This document shows, piece by piece, positions 24,897-32,815 of a stretch of 64,000 bases of DNA (position 1 is its first letter; each line of letters begins with the position of its first letter). The position numbers and the translations under genes were made by a program. Under the pieces are notes generated by a model. It did not search any database, had not been told where the DNA came from, and was given only the letters and a program-made list of their open reading frames with translations. The stretch is from Microcosmobacter sp040493455 (GTDB lineage Bacteria; Bacteroidota; Bacteroidia; Flavobacteriales; Flavobacteriaceae): contig NZ_JANFDA010000002.1 of assembly GCF_040493455.1 (NCBI RefSeq), forward strand, positions 496,001 through 560,000, written 5' to 3'.

Positions 24897-26030
24897 TTAA
24901 AAATATTCCTCCCCAGGTTGCTTAGGAAAGTAAATCGAATCTTTAAGGTTTTTAATTTTTACTCTTGCCATTTCATCGCTAATTATCCTCGACGCAGCCA
25001 TTGTTAGTTTAGTAAACTCCCTTTGAACCTCCAACTGAACTTGACCTTTTTTAATATCAGGATTATACTTATCTAATCTCTTGTACAATAATATTCCTTT
25101 ACAATTTGATGAACTGAATAGCTCTTGAAGTAAAGTCTTATCTGTCATACCAAGGGAATGGCCTAACACATGTACAACATAATCATCAATACCGTTTATT
25201 AAATCACTATACATACTTTGATAAATTGAGTCATGAAGATATTTGTGAGTTTTGAAATGCTCTAAGAATTCATCTTTACCAATATTCTTTATTTCTTCAT
25301 AGGCCATATCTTTATCACTGCCATAACCAAAAATTATTTCAGAGTCTAGCTTTCCATGTATCGGATAGTAATCATATTTGGCTTTTCCCAGAAAATCATA
25401 TCTTAAAATAGTATCAGTATAGTTAAAGTTGATAATCGCAAATTCTCCGTTTCTTGCCCTACCAAGTGATCTCAATTCTTCAAGAAAAACTTCAAATTCT
25501 GCAATGCTTAAAATGTCTTTAGTGACATTTTTCAAATAGGCATGCACAGCATTTTTTATACTTTCAAACTCTTTATTCAAAGTTTGTATTGAAGGCAAAT
25601 AGTATTTGTCTTTTTGCTTATAATGTCTGTTCTTAATTGAAAGCAAACACTTAAAAAGTGTACCCTCAATATCAAACCAATTCTCCTTTTGCTCTAAATA
25701 AAGAATGCTCAAAAAAGTATTTGACAAATAATTAATAAAATGCGTGAAATTTTGCTCAAAAACTTCATATCCTATACCCCCTTTAAGTAACGCAATATCT
25801 CTTAATGAGTATCTATTGGAAAAGCCTTTTGCCCTATACTCTCTTCTGTCAAATATATTGTAAATTGTTAACAGAAAATTATTAGGCTGTAACTCTGTAT
25901 CTTCTTTAGCCATTCTGACCAATTCTTTAAACAATATTTCCTTTTTATAATATTCAGCAAAATGATTAAATCCAGTAGGAAGGCCATGAGCAAGGTCAAA
26001 ACCGTTTCCAATAAGTAGAACTTTTATCAT
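24897..26030 (-). CDS. AbiH-family abortive-infection protein
   Basis: The 377-residue protein begins MIKVLLIGNGFDLAHGLPTGFNHFAEYYK; GNGFDLAHGLPT at residues 7-18 is the defining AbiH motif. Later FAIINFNYTDTIL and YYPIHGKLDSEIIFGYG match the other conserved blocks (NFNYT and HG...FG). AbiH was first described as an abortive-infection phage resistance gene on a lactococcal plasmid; the mechanism is unproven. It converges on the HEPN pair with 9 bp between stops. Base composition is very AT-rich, as in the HEPN genes. Confidence 0.88.
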   Translation of the reverse strand: MIKVLLIGNGFDLAHGLPTGFNHFAEYYKKEILFKELVRMAKEDTELQPNNFLLTIYNIFDRREYRAKGFSNRYSLRDIALLKGGIGYEVFEQNFTHFINYLSNTFLSILYLEQKENWFDIEGTLFKCLLSIKNRHYKQKDKYYLPSIQTLNKEFESIKNAVHAYLKNVTKDILSIAEFEVFLEELRSLGRARNGEFAIINFNYTDTILRYDFLGKAKYDYYPIHGKLDSEIIFGYGSDKDMAYEEIKNIGKDEFLEHFKTHKYLHDSIYQSMYSDLINGIDDYVVHVLGHSLGMTDKTLLQELFSSSNCKGILLYKRLDKYNPDIKKGQVQLEVQREFTKLTMAASRIISDEMARVKIKNLKDSIYFPKQPGEEYF

Positions 26031-26320
26031 ATCGTTTACCTGTATTTTGTATTATTTAAAGATAATTAGTAATAGTAAATAATATAAAAAATAACACTCT
26101 TTTAAGATTGCTGTTTTTAAGCTAGTTTAGAACTATTTAATAGCTACTTCATATTCTTTCTGATTAATTAGCTAAACCATTAATTTAAAATCAGCCTGGC
26201 TTTCTTGTGCGGATTTTTTTGTTTTATAATCTGGATTAATAACATTAGATAATGTTATACTCTTCTTAATCTTTTACCTACCAATATATTTTTACTGTAT
26301 ATTTAGTTGAACATTTTTCC
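26031..26320. other. AT-rich intergenic region at the right edge of the accessory block
   Basis: No convincing reading frame. It contains AAAATC (26189-26194) and GGATTTTTTT (26212-26221), which could pair as a weak terminator, and the 20-bp palindrome described separately. No promoter box fits well. Confidence 0.4.
26239..26258. promoter_or_regulatory. 20-bp palindrome upstream of the AraC-type regulator
   Basis: ATAACATTAGATAATGTTAT is a perfect 9+2+9 inverted repeat, ending 62 bases before the presumed start at 26321. The size and perfection suggest a dimer-binding operator, though AraC proteins usually bind direct repeats, so another regulator may use it. Confidence 0.5.
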
Positions 26321-27373
26321 TTGAAAGCGTTAAAACTAAATAAAGAAGTAGAATTACTAATCGGCAGTATTGGCGGCATACAGAGCCTGTATATGTCCAT
26401 TTATGTGTTCTTTGGCAAAAAGAGAAACATTCCTAATATTCTATTAGCACTTTTCTTTTTCTTCATTACACTGAGAATTGTAAAATCTCTGTTTTGGATT
26501 TATTTTGACAACCTTCCTGATTGGTTTTTAAATCTGGGATTCATTGCCCACTTGGCTTGTGGACCAGCACTATATTTGTTCTTTACGCATTATCTGTTTC
26601 AAAAAAAATGGCTAAAAATTCAATTGCCTCACTTTCTACCTGTTGTTGCTTTAGTATTAGTCATGTTCAGAATTAATGAAGCTAATTTTTGGTTTAGAGG
26701 AGGCTATACCTTGCTATTATATCATCAGTTGATATATACCTTCTTATCCTTCATTGTTCTGTGCAGAGCATATAAAAAGTGTCGCGCTTTGAACTATGAG
26801 ATAAGTAATACTGAGTGGATTTGGTTACTCATTTTAATTCTTGGCACTTCTCTTATACAGGTATCTTACTTTTCTAATTATGTCTTAGGGTTAACATCGT
26901 ACACGACAGGTCCAGTCATATATGCTTTCTTCATATACTTTCTGTCTATATATTCTGTACTGAATAAAAACATCTTAGGTTATGTAGCTGGAGGAACTAT
27001 TAAATACAAAAACATTAAGCTCAATGATGATGAGTTTAATTATTACAAGAATCACTTATTGCACTTGATGGAGACTGAAAAACCATACTTAAATCCATCT
27101 TTTACATTGTCTCAATTATCCAAGCAGATTTCTTTGCCGACGTATTTATCTTCTCACCTTATCAATAAAGGATTTGATAAAAACTTCTCTGAGTTTGTTA
27201 ACGCTTACAGAATCACTGAAGCGAAATCTAAATTAATTTCTGAGTCTCATTCACACTTAAAGATTGCTGAAATCGCATACGAATGTGGCTTTAACACCTT
27301 ATCCTCTTTTAATTCTTCATTTAAAAAAACAACTGGATTAACTCCTTCCCAGTTTAAAAACAATCACTCATAA
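26321..27373 (+). CDS. Membrane-anchored AraC-family transcriptional regulator
   Basis: The 350-residue protein has about seven hydrophobic segments in residues 10-225 and a C-terminal AraC domain: FTLSQLSKQISLPTYLSSHLINKGFDKNFSEFVNAYRITEAKSKLISESHSHLKIAEIAYECGFNTLSSFNSSFKKTTGLTPSQFK, with both helix-turn-helix units. Such 7TM-AraC proteins sense signals in the membrane and activate neighbouring genes in Bacteroidota. The start shown is a TTG at 26321; the next in-frame ATG would remove the first membrane segment. It is followed by a carrier and an aldo/keto reductase, its likely targets. Confidence 0.82.
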   Translation: MKALKLNKEVELLIGSIGGIQSLYMSIYVFFGKKRNIPNILLALFFFFITLRIVKSLFWIYFDNLPDWFLNLGFIAHLACGPALYLFFTHYLFQKKWLKIQLPHFLPVVALVLVMFRINEANFWFRGGYTLLLYHQLIYTFLSFIVLCRAYKKCRALNYEISNTEWIWLLILILGTSLIQVSYFSNYVLGLTSYTTGPVIYAFFIYFLSIYSVLNKNILGYVAGGTIKYKNIKLNDDEFNYYKNHLLHLMETEKPYLNPSFTLSQLSKQISLPTYLSSHLINKGFDKNFSEFVNAYRITEAKSKLISESHSHLKIAEIAYECGFNTLSSFNSSFKKTTGLTPSQFKNNHS

Positions 27374-27430
27374 TTCCTTCCAGATTTATAAATCAATCAT
27401 ACGTATTTATAAACCAAAAATGGATTTTAT

Positions 27431-27463
27431 GGTAATTATCTAATATTAGGAATACGGTAATTA
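27431..27463. promoter_or_regulatory. Direct repeat GGTAATTA before the carrier gene
   Basis: GGTAATTA occurs at 27431-27438 and 27456-27463, 25 bases apart and just before the ATG at 27471. AraC regulators often bind direct repeats, so this may be a site for the product of 26321; the second copy is close to the start codon, so the idea is weak. Confidence 0.3.
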
Positions 27464-27470
27464 CAGCTAC

Positions 27471-28763
27471 ATGAATCTTTTCAAAAAGCAATTAAAATTC
27501 AAGTCCATAGATCAATCTGAAATGCCTGCAATGTTATGGTCTATGCTATTTTTTGCCTTGCTCATGGCTTCCTATGCGATCCTTCGCCCTATACGAAATG
27601 AAATGGGTATTATTAATGGCGTTTCAAGCCTACATTGGCTATTTACAGCAACATTTTTAGCTACTGCATTATTCGCTCCATTTTTTGGGTTTATAGCCAG
27701 TAAGATCGGATTTGAAGAATTATTAACTAAGGTGTACATCTTTTTCTTGTTAAATATTTTTGCCTTTTATGTTCTATTCAAAGCAAACGTATTTAGTGAT
27801 ATTCTACCCAGTGTATTCTTTATATGGTTGAGCATTTTTAGTTTATATACCATTTCATTGTTTTGGAGTCTAATGCTAAATATTTACTCAAATGCTCAAT
27901 CCAAAAGGTTATTTGGCATTATTTCGGCAGGAGGAAGTTTAGGGTCTCTACTGGGTTCATTTGTAATTACTCCGTTGTCTTTTATCCTAAATTTTGAGTC
28001 CTTTCTCTTACTATCCGCTCTCTTTTTATTTCTAGCCTTTATTTCGTTAAAAAAGCTATTAAAGTATCAAAGGCTTGAATCCCTATCTGAGGACAACAAC
28101 CATCGTAGGTTTCAAAATAGTTTTTTCAAAAAAGCGAGAATACGAGAGAGCTTCAAGCAAATATTATCGTCAAAATATATCATTGGCGTCTTGCTTTTTG
28201 TGTTCTTTTACACAGCTATATCGACATTTATTTATTTTGAACAAGCCAATCTTGTAGACCAAACCATTGTTACCAGCAAAGAAAGAATAGGTTACTTTTC
28301 ATCTGTTGATTTAATTGTAAATTCATTAGCCATTTTTGGCCAACTTTATATTTCAAACAAAATTTTCAGCAGATATGAATTATACAAAATTCTTAGTATA
28401 GTCCCTATTGTTATAGCCGTTGGGTTAATACTACTGAGCATACATACTACTTTGTATGTCATTGCGCTCCTTATGATATTTTACAGATTGAGTAATTTAA
28501 TTCTATTACGCCCAGGAAGAGAGATGCTATTCGCAATAAAAAAACGAAAGAATAGCCATATCACCAAAAGCTTTATCGACACATCCGTTTACCGGGCTGG
28601 AGATTTTGCTTCAGGATGGTTCTTTACATTGTGTATCTCAATTGGTTTTGGTCTTTCGGCAATAGCTATAATTATTATACCTTTTATTCTTGTTTGGGGA
28701 TATCTAGGCTATAAAATTGGTAAAAAACATATACAGTTAGTAAAATCAATATCTACTAAATAA
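27471..28763 (+). CDS. ATP/ADP-translocase-like (NTT/TLC, MFS-type) carrier
   Basis: The 430-residue protein has about twelve hydrophobic segments. The N-terminal MPAMLWSMLFFALLMASYAILRPIRNEMGIINGVSSLHWLFTATFLATALFAPFFGF is close to the NTP/NDP-exchange transporter pattern, with LRPIRxEMG, and so is FWSLMLNIYSNAQSKRLFGIISAGGSLGSLLGSF. Plastid/Chlamydia NTT carriers exchange nucleotides; free-living bacterial relatives have unknown substrates. It lies between the AraC regulator and the aldo/keto reductase (11 bp). Confidence 0.75.
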   Translation: MNLFKKQLKFKSIDQSEMPAMLWSMLFFALLMASYAILRPIRNEMGIINGVSSLHWLFTATFLATALFAPFFGFIASKIGFEELLTKVYIFFLLNIFAFYVLFKANVFSDILPSVFFIWLSIFSLYTISLFWSLMLNIYSNAQSKRLFGIISAGGSLGSLLGSFVITPLSFILNFESFLLLSALFLFLAFISLKKLLKYQRLESLSEDNNHRRFQNSFFKKARIRESFKQILSSKYIIGVLLFVFFYTAISTFIYFEQANLVDQTIVTSKERIGYFSSVDLIVNSLAIFGQLYISNKIFSRYELYKILSIVPIVIAVGLILLSIHTTLYVIALLMIFYRLSNLILLRPGREMLFAIKKRKNSHITKSFIDTSVYRAGDFASGWFFTLCISIGFGLSAIAIIIIPFILVWGYLGYKIGKKHIQLVKSISTK

Positions 28764-28774
28764 AAACACGTAAG

Positions 28775-29698
28775 ATGCGAAAATATACAAGACGAGAAGC
28801 AACAAAGGTTATTGGAGGATTAACCATAGGTTCTCTTCTATTACCAACATTTGGATTTACAGATATGAATTCGATTAGAAAAAGAAAGATAGGTTCCTCA
28901 AATGAAAGCCTCCCTATAGTTGGTTTAGGCACATGGCAGTCCTTTGATGTTGGCAACAATAAAACCAAAAGGGAGCAGCTTACTTCAGTTTTAGAAAACA
29001 TGAAAGAATATGGTGGATCAGTGATTGATAGTTCTCCAATGTATGGTTCATCAGAAAGCGTAGTTGGTGATCTTGTACAACAAATGAACTCAAGAGATCA
29101 GTTCTTTTTTGCTACCAAGGTTTGGACAAGCGGTAAACAAAATGGAATTGACCAAATGACCAATTCCATGAGACTCATGAAAACCAATACATTAGATTTA
29201 ATTCAGATTCACAACCTAATCGATTGGAGAACGCATATGCACACGTTAAAAAAGTGGAAAGACGAGCAAAAGATACGGTATTGGGGAATAACGCATTATG
29301 TAGATTCTGCCCATGATAAGCTAATTCAAATCATAAAAGCGGAGAAACCAGATTTTGTACAATTCAATTATGCTATTAATAATCTTAATGCAGAAAAAAA
29401 GTTACTACACACGGCACAAGAAAATAACGTTTCAGTTATCATAAATAGACCATATGGTGGTGGAAGTTTATTCCGATTGACCAAAGGAAAGAACCTACCA
29501 GATTGGTGTAATGATTACGATATAAAAAGTTGGGGACAATTTTTCCTTAAGTACATTTTAGCCAGTAAAGCAGTTACATGTGTGATACCTGGTACATCTA
29601 AACCACATCATTTAATTGATAATATGAAGGCAGGTTTTGGTAGATTACCAGATGATGCTACTCGTAAAAAGATGATAGCCTATTTAAAGACTTTATAG
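28775..29698 (+). CDS. Aldo/keto reductase with Tat-like signal
   Basis: The 307-residue protein starts MRKYTRREATKVIGGLTIGSLLLPTFGF, a twin-arginine signal (TRREATK) with a hydrophobic core. The aldo/keto-reductase tetrad is present: Asp and Tyr in VIDSSPMYGSSE, Lys in FFATKVWTSG, His in LIQIHNLIDW. So a folded, cofactor-loaded enzyme could be exported to the periplasm. Substrate unknown. It follows the carrier by 11 bp. Confidence 0.85.
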   Translation: MRKYTRREATKVIGGLTIGSLLLPTFGFTDMNSIRKRKIGSSNESLPIVGLGTWQSFDVGNNKTKREQLTSVLENMKEYGGSVIDSSPMYGSSESVVGDLVQQMNSRDQFFFATKVWTSGKQNGIDQMTNSMRLMKTNTLDLIQIHNLIDWRTHMHTLKKWKDEQKIRYWGITHYVDSAHDKLIQIIKAEKPDFVQFNYAINNLNAEKKLLHTAQENNVSVIINRPYGGGSLFRLTKGKNLPDWCNDYDIKSWGQFFLKYILASKAVTCVIPGTSKPHHLIDNMKAGFGRLPDDATRKKMIAYLKTL

Positions 29699-29733
29699 GT
29701 CTGGTTATGTTTTCTTCTGAAACCTTCTGAATA

Positions 29734-30327
29734 CTATTTAGTAGTTACTGGGTTTTCTTGAAGCACAATATCCTTTTGAGCTACAAGTAAACCATCTACA
29801 GTTTTTAGTTTAAGAATTCTAGAAGGATCCCCTTTTTTAGCCATTCTCTTACGACAACGCTTTGTTAATAAAGGATCTTCATCAAAAAGAAATGTTGCCA
29901 TTGCATATCCAGGCTTTGTAGACTCTTTAACGATTGGGTATAGTTGCTGCATTCTATTATAACGTCTATCACTTCCAGGAACATAGGTGAAGAATGTGTA
30001 TTGACCATTGGCATCAGTTTTTATCCAGCCTCTGTTTTGCACATATTTTTTGTCTTCCTCTTTAATGACGTTAAAATCTCCGTCCTCATCAGGTTGCTCA
30101 ATATATAAGATTACACCCTCAGCTGGAGTTACACCATCACTTTGATATATCGTACCTGTAACCTTAAGCTTCTGTTTCTTAGAATCAAAACCAGGAATTG
30201 TAGCAGTATTGCTCAATTGTAATTCTTTATAATCGTAAAAAGGATCGTTTTCTGAAAGTAATGTAGTGTCTTGCGAATAAATAATAATTGGACACAATAA
30301 TAATAGTAGATGTACAAAATGTTTCAT
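29734..30327 (-). CDS. Intradiol ring-cleavage dioxygenase homologue lacking its metal ligands
   Basis: From the ATG at 30327 (MKHFVHLLLLLCPIIIYSQ, a signal peptide) the product has 197 residues. The fold signature is clear: KLKVTGTIYQSDGVTPAEGVILYIEQPDEDGDFN, NRGWIKTDANGQYTFFTYVPGS and TFLFDEDPLLT. In active intradiol enzymes and their flavobacterial relatives, an H-x-H pair and two Tyr bind iron. Here QQLYPIVKE stands where P-x-HIH is expected and GDFN replaces the GYY-type tyrosines. It is therefore probably not a dioxygenase but a secreted binding or structural domain. Confidence 0.75.
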   Translation of the reverse strand: MKHFVHLLLLLCPIIIYSQDTTLLSENDPFYDYKELQLSNTATIPGFDSKKQKLKVTGTIYQSDGVTPAEGVILYIEQPDEDGDFNVIKEEDKKYVQNRGWIKTDANGQYTFFTYVPGSDRRYNRMQQLYPIVKESTKPGYAMATFLFDEDPLLTKRCRKRMAKKGDPSRILKLKTVDGLLVAQKDIVLQENPVTTK

Positions 30328-30614
30328 GGGGCTAATTATTTTGTTCACCGTAAAGTTCTACTATGTAAACTGTAAACTAATAAAAATCACATGAATGCTA
30401 AAATTTTACGATGAATTGCTAAAGACTGCAAAAAATGTCGGTGAATGACACACTATTTTATTGCACAAATAACGAATTGCGCTCAAATTCACATAGATAT
30501 AATCGCTAAAAACACAACTTTATAATTTGTAGGAAAAACTCGTGTTTATCGAGAAAAAAACACATTTAATCCGAAAAATTTGCAGTTAATAGATAAAAAA
30601 GTTATAGAAAAAAG
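30328..30614. other. Intergenic region without a gene
   Basis: AT-rich sequence between divergent genes. No credible reading frame or RNA gene was seen; it should hold the promoter of the dioxygenase-like gene, but no well-formed box was found on the minus strand. Confidence 0.4.
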
Positions 30615-30644
30615 TTGTTTTTTTTAATAATTTGTATAGATTTG
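30615..30644 (+). promoter_or_regulatory. Bacteroidota-type promoter of the 30675 gene
   Basis: TTG at 30615-30617, then exactly 19 bases, then TAGATTTG at 30637-30644 (TAnnTTTG). The spacing is the consensus value. The ATG at 30675 follows 31 bases later. Confidence 0.65.
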
Positions 30645-30674
30645 TTTCACCAAGTCTTAAAAAATACATTAATA

Positions 30675-31127
30675 ATGAAAACTAAACCTACTTTATTAAG
30701 CATTGCTTTTTTCCTGCTTATGAGCATTTCTTTCGCTCAAAAAAAGAATGCTGAAATCACCATAATCAATGGCAAAGTAAGTATTGATAAATACCACAGC
30801 TATGAGGAATTGAACAGCCTTACTAAGGGAAAGTTATTGTCCTTATATAGTGAGCGTATCAAGGTTATTGTAAATATTTTACCAAATATTGCATTTGCCA
30901 CAAAACCTGGAGTAACAATGGCCTCTCTAGGTATTCCTGAAACTAAAGATAATAAGAAGGCATTAGAAGCCAATCGTGAAGCTTCTGTAGAATATTTTGA
31001 TAGTACCATAGAGTTTCAAAGAAAGGTACTACCCTATTCAGATACTCAAGACTTGATAGCTGCTATATTGTTTTATGAAGAAACGCTTAAATCGCTTCAT
31101 ACGTATAACGATTTTAAAACAGACTAG
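30675..31127 (+). CDS. Small secreted protein, function unknown
   Basis: From the ATG at 30675 (MKTKPTLLSIAFFLLMSISFAQ, a signal peptide) the product has 150 residues. The mature part is mostly helical with no cysteine: EITIINGKVSIDKYHSYEELNSLTKGKLLSLYSERIKVIVNILPNIAFATK. An ASVEYFDSTIEFQRKVLPY helix follows. No family recognised. Well-formed promoter and terminator make it a single-gene unit. Confidence 0.7.
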   Translation: MKTKPTLLSIAFFLLMSISFAQKKNAEITIINGKVSIDKYHSYEELNSLTKGKLLSLYSERIKVIVNILPNIAFATKPGVTMASLGIPETKDNKKALEANREASVEYFDSTIEFQRKVLPYSDTQDLIAAILFYEETLKSLHTYNDFKTD

Positions 31128-31157
31128 CTATAGGTTAACTTTCTTAAAAAAACTACA

Positions 31158-31191
31158 TAAAAACCTCAGTATTTTTTACTGAGGTTTTTTT
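31158..31191 (+). terminator. Rho-independent terminator
   Basis: AAAACCTCAGTA (31160-31171) pairs with TACTGAGGTTTT (31178-31189), a 12-base stem with a six-base loop and T run. It ends the small secreted-protein transcript; because both sides have A/T runs it may also work leftwards. Confidence 0.85.
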
Positions 31192-31323
31192 ATGCTCAAA
31201 TGTGTCGACCAAATATTGTAGTATTTATGCCAGTAATGTATTGTTAAAATTTTGCATAAAATATATCATTTGTACGTAATTTCTTTATATTTAATACTGT
31301 TTATCGATTAATATTGCGTTTCA

Positions 31324-31354
31324 TTGCATTTCAGTAGTAGACTTTGTAAGTTTG
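31324..31354 (+). promoter_or_regulatory. Bacteroidota-type promoter of the 31395 gene
   Basis: TTG at 31324-31326, 20 bases, then TAAGTTTG at 31347-31354 (TAnnTTTG). The ATG at 31395 is 40 bases further. Confidence 0.55.
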
Positions 31355-31394
31355 ATTATGTAATAATCCCTCCCAAATTTAAACTTTACTACTT

Positions 31395-32690
31395 ATGAAA
31401 AACTTTACGTTAATAGCTCTTGTTTCTCTCTTATTTTCTGGGCTTGTATCTGGACAGCAAGAAAAGGGCATAACAGGATATGAAAATTGGCTAAAGCCCT
31501 GGACAGAGTTTAAGCCAAATAAAGTGGATTATGGTACACCTACAGAAATAATCAGTGGTAATATTACCGAAGACACGAAACTGTACAAAAAGCACACGTA
31601 CTTACTTCTAGGTGATGTCTATGTAACTGATAGCACAACACTTATCATCGAACCTGGTACTGTAATCATGGGTGACTTTAAAACTAAAGGAGCTCTTATT
31701 GTGAGCAAAGACTCAAAAATAATAGCTAAAGGAACTTCAACAGACCCTATTATTTTCACATCGAGCAATAGTGTAAAAAAGCCAGGTGACTGGGGAGGAC
31801 TTTTTATCCTTGGTGATGCACCAATCAGTAACCTGAGTGATGAAGCCTCTTTAAACCATGGTTTAATCCCACCAGCAACAAAAAATATAAGCTATGGTGG
31901 CAATAATCAAGATAGTGACTCAGGAATTCTAAGATATGTGAGAATCGAATATGCTGGCAAAAGGACTAAGCTTTACGGTTATTTTAATGGGTTGACATTA
32001 GCAGGTGTAGGATACCAAACAGTTATTGATAATGTTATGGTAAGCTTCTGCAAAGGAACTTCGTTTAATGTTCTCGGTGGAAATGTAGTCCTAGATAGAT
32101 TAGTTTCTTATAAATCTAGTATTCACGACTATGAGTTTAACTATGGTGTTCAATGCAACATCACCAACTCTCTAGCTGTAAAATCGCCTTATGTGTCTGG
32201 CTCAACAGCTTCAAAGAGTATGAACATACTTGCGTATAATCTAAAAGAAGAAATAGACTTATCGAAACCGCAAACCAATATATGGGCAGAAAATTTAACT
32301 CTACTCAATGTCAGCAATGACCTTGAAAACGATATTAAAGTTGGGTTGGTCAACGAAGCCATTTTTATTGGAGAAAACACCTTCTTATCCATGAATAAGA
32401 GTGTAGTTTCTGGTTTTAATCCTGCGGTAATTCTAGATGAAAAAATAAAGCTAAACTCTGCCAATTTAGAAGACATACGATTTACCAAAATGTACTTCAA
32501 CAATTGTAATGGAAACATCTTTAAAAAAGGCTTTTCCAATAACGATGACTTAGAGAATTGGTATGGTAGTTACTCATTTAGCAATGTATACTCCAAAGGT
32601 CCAGATTCTGAAACATTCATTGATTCTGGAAACTCCAGATATCCAGATTTCAGATTGAGAATCAACAAGATCATCGCAGCTAACGATTAA
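31395..32690 (+). CDS. Secreted beta-helix-like protein, function unknown
   Basis: The 431-residue protein has a signal peptide (FTLIALVSLLFSGLVSGQ). The middle shows repeating short strands of right-handed beta-helix style: TTLIIEPGTVIMGDFKTKGALIVSKDSKIIAKGTSTDPIIFTSSNSVKKPGDWGGLFILGDAPI, close to the PGTVI-G...GAL-V-...I-A-GT pattern of Bacteroidota surface proteins. No C-terminal T9SS sorting domain is apparent; the last residues are FRLRINKIIAAND. Probably exported; role unknown. Confidence 0.65.
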   Translation: MKNFTLIALVSLLFSGLVSGQQEKGITGYENWLKPWTEFKPNKVDYGTPTEIISGNITEDTKLYKKHTYLLLGDVYVTDSTTLIIEPGTVIMGDFKTKGALIVSKDSKIIAKGTSTDPIIFTSSNSVKKPGDWGGLFILGDAPISNLSDEASLNHGLIPPATKNISYGGNNQDSDSGILRYVRIEYAGKRTKLYGYFNGLTLAGVGYQTVIDNVMVSFCKGTSFNVLGGNVVLDRLVSYKSSIHDYEFNYGVQCNITNSLAVKSPYVSGSTASKSMNILAYNLKEEIDLSKPQTNIWAENLTLLNVSNDLENDIKVGLVNEAIFIGENTFLSMNKSVVSGFNPAVILDEKIKLNSANLEDIRFTKMYFNNCNGNIFKKGFSNNDDLENWYGSYSFSNVYSKGPDSETFIDSGNSRYPDFRLRINKIIAAND

Positions 32691-32815
32691 TCATTCAAGC
32701 TAAACTGAACAAGTAGAAAAACCTAAGATCGGTTAGGTGCTAAAGTATCACGGTCTATCACTGAGTTTTAAACAAAATCAATAGCATATAGGTATAACAT
32801 TACAATTAAAACAAA

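Noticed and set aside
24018..26320. Complete integrative element with att duplication
   Set aside because: No integrase gene and no second copy of the ssrA 3' end was found in the window.
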